From Streptomyces sp. KL109B (GTDB taxonomy: Bacteria > Actinomycetota > Actinomycetes > Streptomycetales > Streptomycetaceae), in the NCBI RefSeq assembly GCF_030766935.1, contig NZ_JASERL010000006.1:124001-188000 (forward strand): a stretch of 64,000 nucleotides of DNA, read 5' to 3'. The stretch's first letter is position 1; every line of letters starts with the position of its first letter. A model generated the notes under the pieces. The model was not told where the DNA came from, did not search any database, and was given only the letters and a program-made list of their open reading frames with translations. Made by a program: the position numbers and the translations under genes. Positions 8,240 to 15,562 of the stretch are shown here, piece after piece.

Positions 8240-9112
8240 TTACGGCGCCTGAACGTCCCCCCTCGTGGACGACAGCACCGTGTCGCGGTGGGCGAAGTCG
8301 CCCGGCGGGATGCCGGGGTGGTGGCCCGGGAGGGGGGCTGGTGCGGGGGCGGTCGGGTCGAGGGTGAGGCGGGAGACGATGCGGTAGCGGTCGCCGCGGT
8401 ACAGGGAGTGGACGTACTCGACGGGGCGGCCGTCGGTGTCGGAGGTCAGGCGCTCGACCAGGAGGGCGGGGGAGAGTTCGGGCACGTCCAGGACCTCCGC
8501 CTCGGCCCGGGTCACCACCGTGGGCTCGATGGTCTGGATCGCCTCGCGGACGCGCACGTCGTGGTGCTCGCGAAGGTGCTCGTACAGGTCCCCGTTCTCC
8601 AGCTCCTGGGCGGACAGTTCGGGGGCGAGGTCGGCGCGGATGTGGAGGTGCTCGATGGCCATCGGGGCGCCGTCGACCAGGCGCAGCCGGGCCACGTAGA
8701 TGATCCGGGCCGCGGGGGAGAGGCGCAGCTTGCGGCCGACGCGGGCGCCAGCCTGGATCGTCGTGAACTCCAGCAGCCGGCTGGACCAGGCGCCGCCCGC
8801 CCGCGGCACCTCAAGACCCTGTGCGGGCGAGACCAGCTCCTGGGTGATCTTCTCCGGGGCGACGAACATGCCGCGCCCGTGTTCGCGGACCAGAAGGCCC
8901 GCCGCGACCAGTTCGTCCACGGCCGCGCGCAGCGTGGGACGCGAGACACCGAGGTCCGCGCAGAGCGTGCGCTCGGAGGGGATCGGGTCGCCGGGGCGCT
9001 GTGACTCGATGAGTTGCAGGAGGTGGTCGCGGACCCGCTCCCGTTTCAGTACCGCTCCCGTCGTCCCGCCCGCGTTGTTCGCGTGGTGCGGGTTGTTCGC
9101 GCCGGTGGTCAT
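8240..9112 (-). CDS. GntR/HutC-family transcriptional regulator with UTRA domain
   Basis: A 290-aa regulator. The winged helix-turn-helix lies at about residues 24-90 (RDHLLQLIES...IPSERTLCADLGVSRPTLRAAVDELVAAGLLVREHGRGMFV). The UTRA ligand domain covers about 110-260. This architecture is that of DasR and related sugar-responsive repressors. It is divergent from the sugar transporter operon at 9313 with a 200-bp shared intergenic region that contains repeated CTGACCAGTTG elements. The natural reading is that it represses the transporter and glycosidase genes until an amino-sugar or oligosaccharide ligand binds; the ligand is not known. Confidence 0.88.
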   Translation of the reverse strand: MTTGANNPHHANNAGGTTGAVLKRERVRDHLLQLIESQRPGDPIPSERTLCADLGVSRPTLRAAVDELVAAGLLVREHGRGMFVAPEKITQELVSPAQGLEVPRAGGAWSSRLLEFTTIQAGARVGRKLRLSPAARIIYVARLRLVDGAPMAIEHLHIRADLAPELSAQELENGDLYEHLREHHDVRVREAIQTIEPTVVTRAEAEVLDVPELSPALLVERLTSDTDGRPVEYVHSLYRGDRYRIVSRLTLDPTAPAPAPLPGHHPGIPPGDFAHRDTVLSSTRGDVQAP

Positions 9113-9145
9113 GGTCCGCCCCCTCGTGTTCGTGCGACCAGCTCT

Positions 9146-9156
9146 CTGACCAGTTG
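9146..9156. promoter_or_regulatory. Operator half-site repeat (CTGACCAGTTG), GntR-proximal copy
   Basis: The 11-bp sequence CTGACCAGTTG occurs here, about 35 bp upstream of the GntR gene start, and again identically at 9267-9277 in front of the sugar-binding protein. A further GACCAG lies at 9136-9141. GACCAG/CTGGTC half-sites are what HutC/DasR-type regulators recognise, so autoregulation is likely. Confidence 0.55.
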
Positions 9157-9217
9157 ACCACGGGAGTGTGGTGATCGACGAGGGGGGGTCCCCAACTAGG
9201 CAGCAATAACAAAGGGG

Positions 9218-9242
9218 TTGACGGTCGCAATGGTCTATGCCA
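9218..9242 (+). promoter_or_regulatory. Promoter region with DasR-like TGGTCTATGCCA site
   Basis: A -35-like TTGACG (9218-9223) is followed by TGGTCTATGCCA (9231-9242), an imperfect palindrome close to the TGGTCTAGACCA core of DasR-family operators. It sits between the two CTGACCAGTTG copies, about 70 bp upstream of the transporter gene. The -10 hexamer is not clear. Confidence 0.45.
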
Positions 9243-9266
9243 GCTTACTTCCTCACTAGAGGTCAC

Positions 9267-9286
9267 CTGACCAGTTGGATACTGGT
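9267..9286 (+). promoter_or_regulatory. Operator for the sugar transporter operon
   Basis: The second CTGACCAGTTG copy (9267-9277) overlaps a perfect inverted repeat, ACCAGT (9270-9275) and ACTGGT (9281-9286), separated by 5 bp. It ends 26 bp before the GTG start of the binding-protein gene, a position suited to repression by the divergent GntR protein. Confidence 0.6.
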
Positions 9287-9312
9287 TAGGTCCGGCACCC
9301 CAGAGGTGAACC

Positions 9313-10587
9313 GTGAAGCTCCGTTTGCTCGCCGGTGTGTCCGCGCTCGTCGCGCTCACCGGGCTCAGTGCGTGCAGTTCGTCGGATTCCGGTGACGCGA
9401 AGGCGGCCGGCGACGGGAAGACCGCGATCGATGTGTGGCTGATGCGGGACAGCGTCTCCGCCGCCTTCCAGAAGGACTTCGAGGCGGGGTTCGAGGCCGA
9501 CCATCCGGAAATCGACGTACGCGTCCAGATCCAGGAGTGGGACGGCATCGGCGAGAAGGTCACCGCGGCGCTGGCCAGCAATGACGCGCCCGATGTCATC
9601 GAGACGGGGAACACGCAGGTCGCCCAGTTCGCGCAGAGCGGCGGCCTGAAGGACCTGAGCGACAAGGTCGACGAACTCGACGGTGACACCTGGCTCAAAG
9701 GGCTCGCCGAGCCGGGATCCTGGCGGGGCAGGCAGTACGGCATCCCGTACTACGCGGCCAACCGCGTCGTCATCTACCGCAAGGACCTCTTCGAGAAGGC
9801 CGGAGTCGACGCCGCGCGCATCAAGACCCGCGACCAGTGGATCACCGCGACGAAGAAGCTCAACAAGGGCGCACGGCAAGGAATTTACCTCCCCGGGCAG
9901 AACTGGTACGCCTACGCGGGCTTCGTCTGGGACGAAGGCGGAGACCTCGCCGTCGAGTCGGGCGGAACGTGGAAGGGCGCGATCGACAGCCAACCGGCCC
10001 TGCGCGCCCTGGCGTTCTACGAGAAGCTTCAGGCCCTCGGCAAGGGGCCGAAGGACTCCGACGAGGCACAGCCCCCGCAGGCCGAGATGATGGCCAAGGG
10101 GCAGGTGGCGCAGATCATCAGCACGCCGGGCGGCGCCAACGTCGTGACCCAGAACAACCCCGCACTCAAGGGCAAGTTGGGCTTCTTCCCGATCCCCGGG
10201 AAGACGGCCGACACCCCCGGCGCGGTCTTCACCGGCGGCTCCGACCTGGTGATTCCGACGGTGTCACAACACCACGACGCCGCGTTCACCTTCGTCAAAG
10301 AGCTGACCGGCGACACATGGCAGCGGAAGCTCGCCGTCGCGATGAGCTACGTACCGAACAGGACGAGCCTCGCCGGTGCGGTCGCCAAGGACCCGGGCGC
10401 CTCCGCGATGGCGGTCGGCGCCGCCGTCGGGCACGCGACACCGAACACACCCGGCTGGGCCGCCGTCGAGGCCAAGAACCCGATCAAGGACTGTCTGACG
10501 GCCGTCCTGACCGGTGGGGATCCGGCCCGCGAGACCGCGAAGGCCGCGGACGCGATCACGGCGGCGATGAAGTCCTCCGGCTCCTGA
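9313..10587 (+). CDS. Sugar ABC transporter substrate-binding lipoprotein (CUT1)
   Basis: A 424-aa binding protein. The signal peptide ends in the lipobox LSAC with Cys21 as the lipidated residue. The mature protein has family features of extracellular solute-binding protein family 1 (DVWLMRDSVSAAFQKDFEAGFEADHPEIDVRV, then GIPYYAANRVVIYRKDLFEKAGV). It should capture a mono- or oligosaccharide outside the membrane and hand it to the two permeases encoded next. The neighbouring cytoplasmic GH20 gene suggests an N-acetylhexosamine-containing oligosaccharide. No ATPase gene is present; Streptomyces usually supplies the shared MsiK. The GTG start has CAGAGGTG upstream. Confidence 0.9.
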   Translation: MKLRLLAGVSALVALTGLSACSSSDSGDAKAAGDGKTAIDVWLMRDSVSAAFQKDFEAGFEADHPEIDVRVQIQEWDGIGEKVTAALASNDAPDVIETGNTQVAQFAQSGGLKDLSDKVDELDGDTWLKGLAEPGSWRGRQYGIPYYAANRVVIYRKDLFEKAGVDAARIKTRDQWITATKKLNKGARQGIYLPGQNWYAYAGFVWDEGGDLAVESGGTWKGAIDSQPALRALAFYEKLQALGKGPKDSDEAQPPQAEMMAKGQVAQIISTPGGANVVTQNNPALKGKLGFFPIPGKTADTPGAVFTGGSDLVIPTVSQHHDAAFTFVKELTGDTWQRKLAVAMSYVPNRTSLAGAVAKDPGASAMAVGAAVGHATPNTPGWAAVEAKNPIKDCLTAVLTGGDPARETAKAADAITAAMKSSGS

Positions 10588-10623
10588 CCCCGCCGCCCCG
10601 CCCCCTACGGAGAGGAGTGCGCC

Positions 10624-11601
10624 GTGACCATCGACGTCCGTGACCCCAAAGAGGCCCGAACGGTGTCCCGGCCGCCGACCCGGCGCACCCCGGGCGACAC
10701 CACCCGCCGCGCCACCATGTCCGGAGTCTGGCCCTACCTGCTCGTGGCGCCCGCGGTGCTCGGCATGCTGTACCTGCTCCTCTACCCGCTGGCGCGCGCC
10801 GTACTGATCTCCTTCCAGGACTTCGGGCTGCGCCAACTCATCCTGGGAGACGCCCACTTCACCGGTATCGACAATTACACGAACCTGCTGTCCGACCCCA
10901 GGTTCTGGACGGTCGTGCGCCGCACCTTCCTCTTCATGGCCGTGAACGTCGCCCTCATCATGGTCCTCGCCACCCTGGTGGCGCTGATGGTGGAGCGGCT
11001 CGGACGGTTCGGCAGGGCGGCGGTGCTCAGCGCGCTCGTACTGACCTGGGCGATGCCCGTCGTCGCGGCCACCACGGTGTTCCAATGGCTGTTCCACTCC
11101 GAGTACGGGATCGTCAACCACGCCCTCACCGGCCTCGGCCTCAGCGGCTTCGAGGGATATCCGTGGCTGGCGCACGGCGGCGCCGCGTTCGCCATCCTCG
11201 TAGCGCTTGTGGTGTGGCAGTCCGTGCCGTTCGCCGCCATCACCCTCTACTCGGCGCTCACCACCGTGCCCGCCGAACTGTACGAGGCGGCACGCCTCGA
11301 CGGCGCCTCCGGACCCCGGATCTTCCGCTCCATCACCCTGCCGATGGTGCGGCCGATCTTCATGCTCGTGCTCTCCCTCGAAGTCATCTGGACGTTCAAG
11401 GCGTTCGTACAGATCTGGGTGATGACCCGCGGCGGCCCCGGCGACGCCACCACGATCCTCCCCGTCTACGCCGTGCAGACCGCCCTGGCCCAGCAGCGCT
11501 ACGACCTCGGCTCGGCCGCGTCGATGGTGACGGTGCTGCTCATGTCCGGAGTGCTCGTCGTCTACTTCCGCCAGATGTTCCGTCAGGAGAACGAGCTGTG
11601 A
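10624..11601 (+). CDS. Sugar ABC transporter permease (MalF type)
   Basis: A 325-aa inner-membrane protein with six predicted helices, first at about 38-60 (WPYLLVAPAVLGMLYLLLYPLARAVLISF). The EAA loop that docks the ATPase is visible as ELYEAARLDGASGPRIFRSITLPMVRP. The N-terminal cytoplasmic extension is rich in Arg and Thr. It pairs with the next permease, whose GTG start overlaps this gene's TGA stop by 3 bases, indicating translational coupling. It is part of the operon starting at 9313. Confidence 0.92.
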   Translation: MTIDVRDPKEARTVSRPPTRRTPGDTTRRATMSGVWPYLLVAPAVLGMLYLLLYPLARAVLISFQDFGLRQLILGDAHFTGIDNYTNLLSDPRFWTVVRRTFLFMAVNVALIMVLATLVALMVERLGRFGRAAVLSALVLTWAMPVVAATTVFQWLFHSEYGIVNHALTGLGLSGFEGYPWLAHGGAAFAILVALVVWQSVPFAAITLYSALTTVPAELYEAARLDGASGPRIFRSITLPMVRPIFMLVLSLEVIWTFKAFVQIWVMTRGGPGDATTILPVYAVQTALAQQRYDLGSAASMVTVLLMSGVLVVYFRQMFRQENEL

Positions 11602-12434
11602 CGACTCCGCGCGCGCTGCGCCGACTCCCGCTGCACACCGCCGCCACCGTGACGGTCGTCGGATGTCTCTTCCCCGTCTACTGGATGGTGACCACGGCCT
11701 TCACACCGAACCGGGACATCCAGTCCGAGCACCCCCGACTCCTCCCGCGGAGCTGGACGTTCGACCACTTCCGGCGGGCCGTCGAAGCGGACGGCTTCGG
11801 TCTCTTCTGGCGCAACAGTGTGCTGGTGACACTCGCCGCCGTCGCCCTCGCCCTGCTCGTCGCGCTCGGCGCCTCGTTCGCCGTGGCCCGGATGCGCTGG
11901 CGGGGCCGCCGACAGTTCATGCTCATGGTGTTCATCGCGCAGATGGCACCCTGGGAGTCACTGATCATCCCCGTGTACATCATCTCCCGGGACACCGGCA
12001 TGCTCGACCGGCTGCCGACGCTGACCCTCGTCTACTTCATGATGACGCTGCCCTTCACCGTCGTCGTCCTGCGCGGGTTCATCGCGACGATCCCGGCGGA
12101 GCTGGAGGAGTCGGCGCAGGTCGACGGCTGCACGCGGCTCGGCGCCTTCCGGCACGTGGCGTTCCCGCTGCTGGCGCCCGGCCTGATGGCGACTTCGCTG
12201 TTCGGCTACATCACGGCGTGGAACGAGTTCGCCTACGCCAACTTCCTCATCATCAAGCAGCAGGACCACCGGACCCTGCCGGTGTGGCTGTCCTCGTTCC
12301 ACAACACCTTCGGCACCGACTGGGGCGCCACCATGGCCGCCTCCACCCTGTTCGCGCTGCCCGCCCTGGCCGTCTTCCTGCTGTTGCGGCGACACGTGAC
12401 ATCGGGGTTCGCCGCCGGCGCGGTCAAGGGCTGA
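11598..12434 (+). CDS. Sugar ABC transporter permease (MalG type)
   Basis: A 278-aa membrane protein with six helices and the MalG-type EAA loop (ELEESAQVDGCTRLGAFRHVAFPLLAPGL). The second permease of the CUT1 transporter. The start is the GTG at 11598 within the GTGA overlap with the upstream stop; the frame is open further upstream only because it shadows the preceding gene. The C-terminus ends in the usual basic/Gly tail. Transport of the sugar bound by the 9313 product into the cytosol is the inferred role. Confidence 0.92.
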   Translation: MTTPRALRRLPLHTAATVTVVGCLFPVYWMVTTAFTPNRDIQSEHPRLLPRSWTFDHFRRAVEADGFGLFWRNSVLVTLAAVALALLVALGASFAVARMRWRGRRQFMLMVFIAQMAPWESLIIPVYIISRDTGMLDRLPTLTLVYFMMTLPFTVVVLRGFIATIPAELEESAQVDGCTRLGAFRHVAFPLLAPGLMATSLFGYITAWNEFAYANFLIIKQQDHRTLPVWLSSFHNTFGTDWGATMAASTLFALPALAVFLLLRRHVTSGFAAGAVKG

Positions 12435-12485
12435 ACCCCGCCGCGCCCGTCCCGTCCTCCCCACGGCCCGCACCGGAGGTCCGCC

Positions 12486-14060
12486 GTGCCCGCGTCCCGC
12501 CCCGCGCTCGTGCCCGCACCCACCCAACTCGCCCACCGACCAGGCCACTTCACCCTCACCCCGGACACCACGCTCCGGGTCGCCCCGGGCGCCGAAGCCG
12601 CCGCCGCCCTGCTGCGCACCCTCCTCGCACCCGCCACCGGCCTCCCGCTCCGCCCCGCCCCCGACGGGCCCTTCGTCCTCGCACTCGACCCCATGCTCGG
12701 AGGACTCGGCACGGAGGGCTACGGCCTGACGGTCTCGCCCGACGCCGTGCTGCTGCGCGCCGCCCACCTCACCGGCCTGCTGCGCGGCATCCAGACGATC
12801 CGTCAACTCCTGCCCGTAGAAGCGCTGTCGCACCGCCCACGGCCCGGCGTGCCCTGGACGCTCCCGTGCGTCGAGATCACCGACACACCACGGCGCGCCT
12901 GGCGCGGCTTCATGCTCGACGTGGCACGGCACTTCCAGCCCGTGTCGTTCCTGCGCCGCTACGTCGACCTGCTCGCCCTGCACAAACTGAACGTGCTGCA
13001 CCTGCACCTCACCGACGACCAGGGCTGGCGGCTGCCGGTCGCCGAATATCCGCTGCTCACCGAGGTGGGCGGCCGGCGCGCACAGTCGATGGTCGGGCCC
13101 GCCGGATCCGGTGTCTTCGACGGGACACCGCACCACGGCGCGTACACGGACAGGGAACTCCGCGGGCTGGTCGCCCACGCCGCCGCCCGTGGTGTCACCG
13201 TCGTGCCCGAGGTGGAGATGCCCGGACACACCCGCGCCGCCCTCGCCGCCTACCCGGAGCTCGGCACCGTACCGGGCCGCCGTCTCGACGTGTGGACCCA
13301 CTGGGGTGTGTGCGACACGGTGCTCGGTGTCCACGAACCCGTACTCGAGTTCTGCCGCACCGTCCTGGACACCGTCACCGACCTCTTCCCCTCCCGGCAC
13401 GTGCACATCGGCGGCGACGAGTGCCCCACCACCGAGTGGGCCTCAAGTCCCCACGCGCGTCGGCGCGTCGAGGCCGAAGGGCTCGCGGGTCCGGGCGAAC
13501 TCAGAGGCTGGTTCCTCGGCCGAATCGGCGCCCATCTCCTGGAGCGCGGCCGCACTCCGACCGTGTGGGCCGAGGGCCTGGAGAGCCTGCCGCCCGAGTT
13601 CACCGTCATGACCTGGCGCGACCCCGAGCACACCCGCATCGCCCTCAAGCGCGGCCACAACGTGGTCAGCAGCCACTACGGCGCCACGTACCTCGACTAC
13701 GCCCAGTCCACCTCTCCGGCCGAACCGCCCGCCCAGCCCGGCGCCGTCGTCGATCTGCGGACCGTCCACGAGTACGACCCGCCCGACGACCCCGCCCTCC
13801 CCGGCGAACTCCTCGGCGTACAGGCCCAGTTGTGGACCGAGTTCGCGGCCACCGCCGAGCACGTCGACCATCTGGCCTTCCCCCGCCTCGCCGCGCTCGC
13901 CGACCGGGCGTGGCACGGCGCCTCCCCGTGGCCGCTCGCCCGCGCACGCCTGCTCGCGCACGGCTCGCGGCTCGAGGCGTGCGGGGTGCGGCACGGACCG
14001 ATCGACCCGTACGTCCCCGACTCCCGCCCCTCCGTAAAGAATCGAGAGGAATCGAGATGA
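12486..14060 (+). CDS. Beta-N-acetylhexosaminidase, GH20, cytoplasmic
   Basis: A 524-aa GH20 enzyme. An N-terminal GH20b-like domain (about 1-130) precedes the TIM barrel (about 133-480). The catalytic Asp-Glu pair is Asp311-Glu312 in HIGGDECPT, and the substrate-contact motif HLHLTDDQGWR (172-182) is intact. No signal peptide is present, so it should act in the cytosol on sugars brought in by the upstream transporter, releasing terminal GlcNAc or GalNAc by substrate-assisted catalysis. The GTG start is preceded by GGAGG. Its stop overlaps the ATG of the next gene (ATGA). Confidence 0.92.
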   Translation: MPASRPALVPAPTQLAHRPGHFTLTPDTTLRVAPGAEAAAALLRTLLAPATGLPLRPAPDGPFVLALDPMLGGLGTEGYGLTVSPDAVLLRAAHLTGLLRGIQTIRQLLPVEALSHRPRPGVPWTLPCVEITDTPRRAWRGFMLDVARHFQPVSFLRRYVDLLALHKLNVLHLHLTDDQGWRLPVAEYPLLTEVGGRRAQSMVGPAGSGVFDGTPHHGAYTDRELRGLVAHAAARGVTVVPEVEMPGHTRAALAAYPELGTVPGRRLDVWTHWGVCDTVLGVHEPVLEFCRTVLDTVTDLFPSRHVHIGGDECPTTEWASSPHARRRVEAEGLAGPGELRGWFLGRIGAHLLERGRTPTVWAEGLESLPPEFTVMTWRDPEHTRIALKRGHNVVSSHYGATYLDYAQSTSPAEPPAQPGAVVDLRTVHEYDPPDDPALPGELLGVQAQLWTEFAATAEHVDHLAFPRLAALADRAWHGASPWPLARARLLAHGSRLEACGVRHGPIDPYVPDSRPSVKNREESR

Positions 14061-15511
14061 GCAGTCCCACGCGAGAGAAGACCGCGACCCGCCGCCGCGC
14101 GCTCACGAGAACGGCACGCTGCGCAGTCGTCGCCCTGATGGGCTGCGCGAGCCTCGCCGCGCTGCCCGCCACCGAGGCCGGCGCCGCGACGGACGCCCTG
14201 TCGGTGCAGTACCACACCGGCTCCACGGGGAGCGACCAGGCGGAACCGTGGCTGAAGGTGAAGAACACCGGCACCGGCTCCGTGGCACTCAGCGGCGTCA
14301 AGCTGCGCTACTACTTCAAGGCCGACTCGGCGAGCGCCACCTACCGTTTCGCCTGCTCATGGGCCGTGAAGGGGTGCGCCAACGTCACCGGGACCTTCGG
14401 CACCCTCGCCCACCCGACCGCCACCGCCGACCGCTACCTGGAGATCGGCTTCACGCCGGGCGCCGGCTCGCTCGCCGCCGGAGCCGACAGCGGCGACCTC
14501 CAGCTCCGCTTCCACCGCTCCGACTGGCAGCCGCTGAACCAGGCCGACGACTACTCCTTCGGCGCCTCGCAGACCACGTACGGGAACTGGACCAAGGTGA
14601 CCGCCCAGCTGAACGGCACGACAACCTGGGGCACCGCCCCCGAGGGCAACGACCCGACCGACCCGACCGATCCCACCGACCCGACCGACCCGCCGGGCGA
14701 CGGCGCGACCCTCTTCGACGACTTCAGCTACACGAAGTACGACGACCCGGCGATCTCGGCCCACGGCTGGAACGTACGCGCCAACTCCGGCGGCCCCGGC
14801 GTCCCGGGCGCGACCTGGGCGCCGCAGAACGTGACGTTCGCCGCCGGCGGCGGCGGCAACACGGTCATGAACCTGGAGACATCGACCTCCGGCACCGCCG
14901 GGAGCACGAAACAGACCGAAGTGCTCACCAAGGCCACGAAGTTCAGGAACGGGACGTACGCGGCCCGCGTGAAGTTCAGCGACGCGCCGAAGACCGGACC
15001 CGACGGAGACCACCTGGTGCAGACGTTCTTCACCATCAACGACCTCAAGGCACCAATGGCCGACGACTACGCCGAGTACGACTTCGAGTACCTGCCCAAC
15101 GGCGGCTGGGGCGAGCCGTCGAACATCCTGTACACAACGTCCTGGGAGACCTACAACCCGGACCCCTGGCAGGCCGTCAACCAGCACACGGAGAGCCGGC
15201 AGAGCTACGCGGGCTGGCACGACCTCGTCGTCACGATCGACAACAGTGCCATTCGGTACTACGTCGACGGGCAGCCGTTCGGCACCCACGATGCCGCGTA
15301 CCTGCCGGAACGGCCCATGTCGATCAACTTCAACCAGTGGCTGATCGACCTGGCGGGCCAGTCGAGCACCAGCCCGCGCGCGTACGACCAGCAGGTCGAC
15401 TACGTGCTGCACGTGAAGGACCAGGTCCTCACACCCGCGCAGGTGGCGGCCAAGGTGGCCGCCTACCGCGGCGCGGGCACCGCGTTCGAGGACACCGTGC
15501 CCGCCGCGTGA
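14057..15511 (+). CDS. Secreted CBM3-GH16 family glycosidase
   Basis: A 484-aa secreted protein. The signal peptide covers about 1-44 (AALPATEAGAA). A CBM3 cellulose-binding module (about 46-195) is joined by a DPT-repeat linker (199-213) to a GH16 jelly-roll domain (about 218-470). The GH16 catalytic motif E-x-D-x-E is visible as Glu340, Asp342 and Glu344 in AEYDFEYLP. GH16 members cleave beta-1,3 or mixed-linkage glucans, or galactans. The start at 14057 overlaps the GH20 stop codon, so the two are translationally coupled. A beta-glucan enzyme coupled to a hexosaminidase is unexpected. Confidence 0.85.
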   Translation: MSSPTREKTATRRRALTRTARCAVVALMGCASLAALPATEAGAATDALSVQYHTGSTGSDQAEPWLKVKNTGTGSVALSGVKLRYYFKADSASATYRFACSWAVKGCANVTGTFGTLAHPTATADRYLEIGFTPGAGSLAAGADSGDLQLRFHRSDWQPLNQADDYSFGASQTTYGNWTKVTAQLNGTTTWGTAPEGNDPTDPTDPTDPTDPPGDGATLFDDFSYTKYDDPAISAHGWNVRANSGGPGVPGATWAPQNVTFAAGGGGNTVMNLETSTSGTAGSTKQTEVLTKATKFRNGTYAARVKFSDAPKTGPDGDHLVQTFFTINDLKAPMADDYAEYDFEYLPNGGWGEPSNILYTTSWETYNPDPWQAVNQHTESRQSYAGWHDLVVTIDNSAIRYYVDGQPFGTHDAAYLPERPMSINFNQWLIDLAGQSSTSPRAYDQQVDYVLHVKDQVLTPAQVAAKVAAYRGAGTAFEDTVPAA

Positions 15512-15519
15512 ACGGGACG

Positions 15520-15555
15520 GGCGGCCTCGGCGGACACGTACTCGCCTCGGCCGCC
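15520..15555. terminator. Bidirectional hairpin terminator
   Basis: Between the convergent GH16 and methyltransferase genes, GGCGGCC (15520-15526) pairs with GGCCGCC (15549-15555). After a 2x2 mismatch an inner GGCG/CGCC stem closes a 10-nt loop. Placement in a 51-bp convergent gap and the stem strength support a terminator serving both genes. Confidence 0.6.
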
Positions 15556-15562
15556 GCGTCGC

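Noticed and set aside
14640..14695. Repeated GACCCGACC units resembling a DNA repeat
   Set aside because: They encode the DPT-repeat linker between CBM3 and GH16, an ordinary flexible coding repeat.
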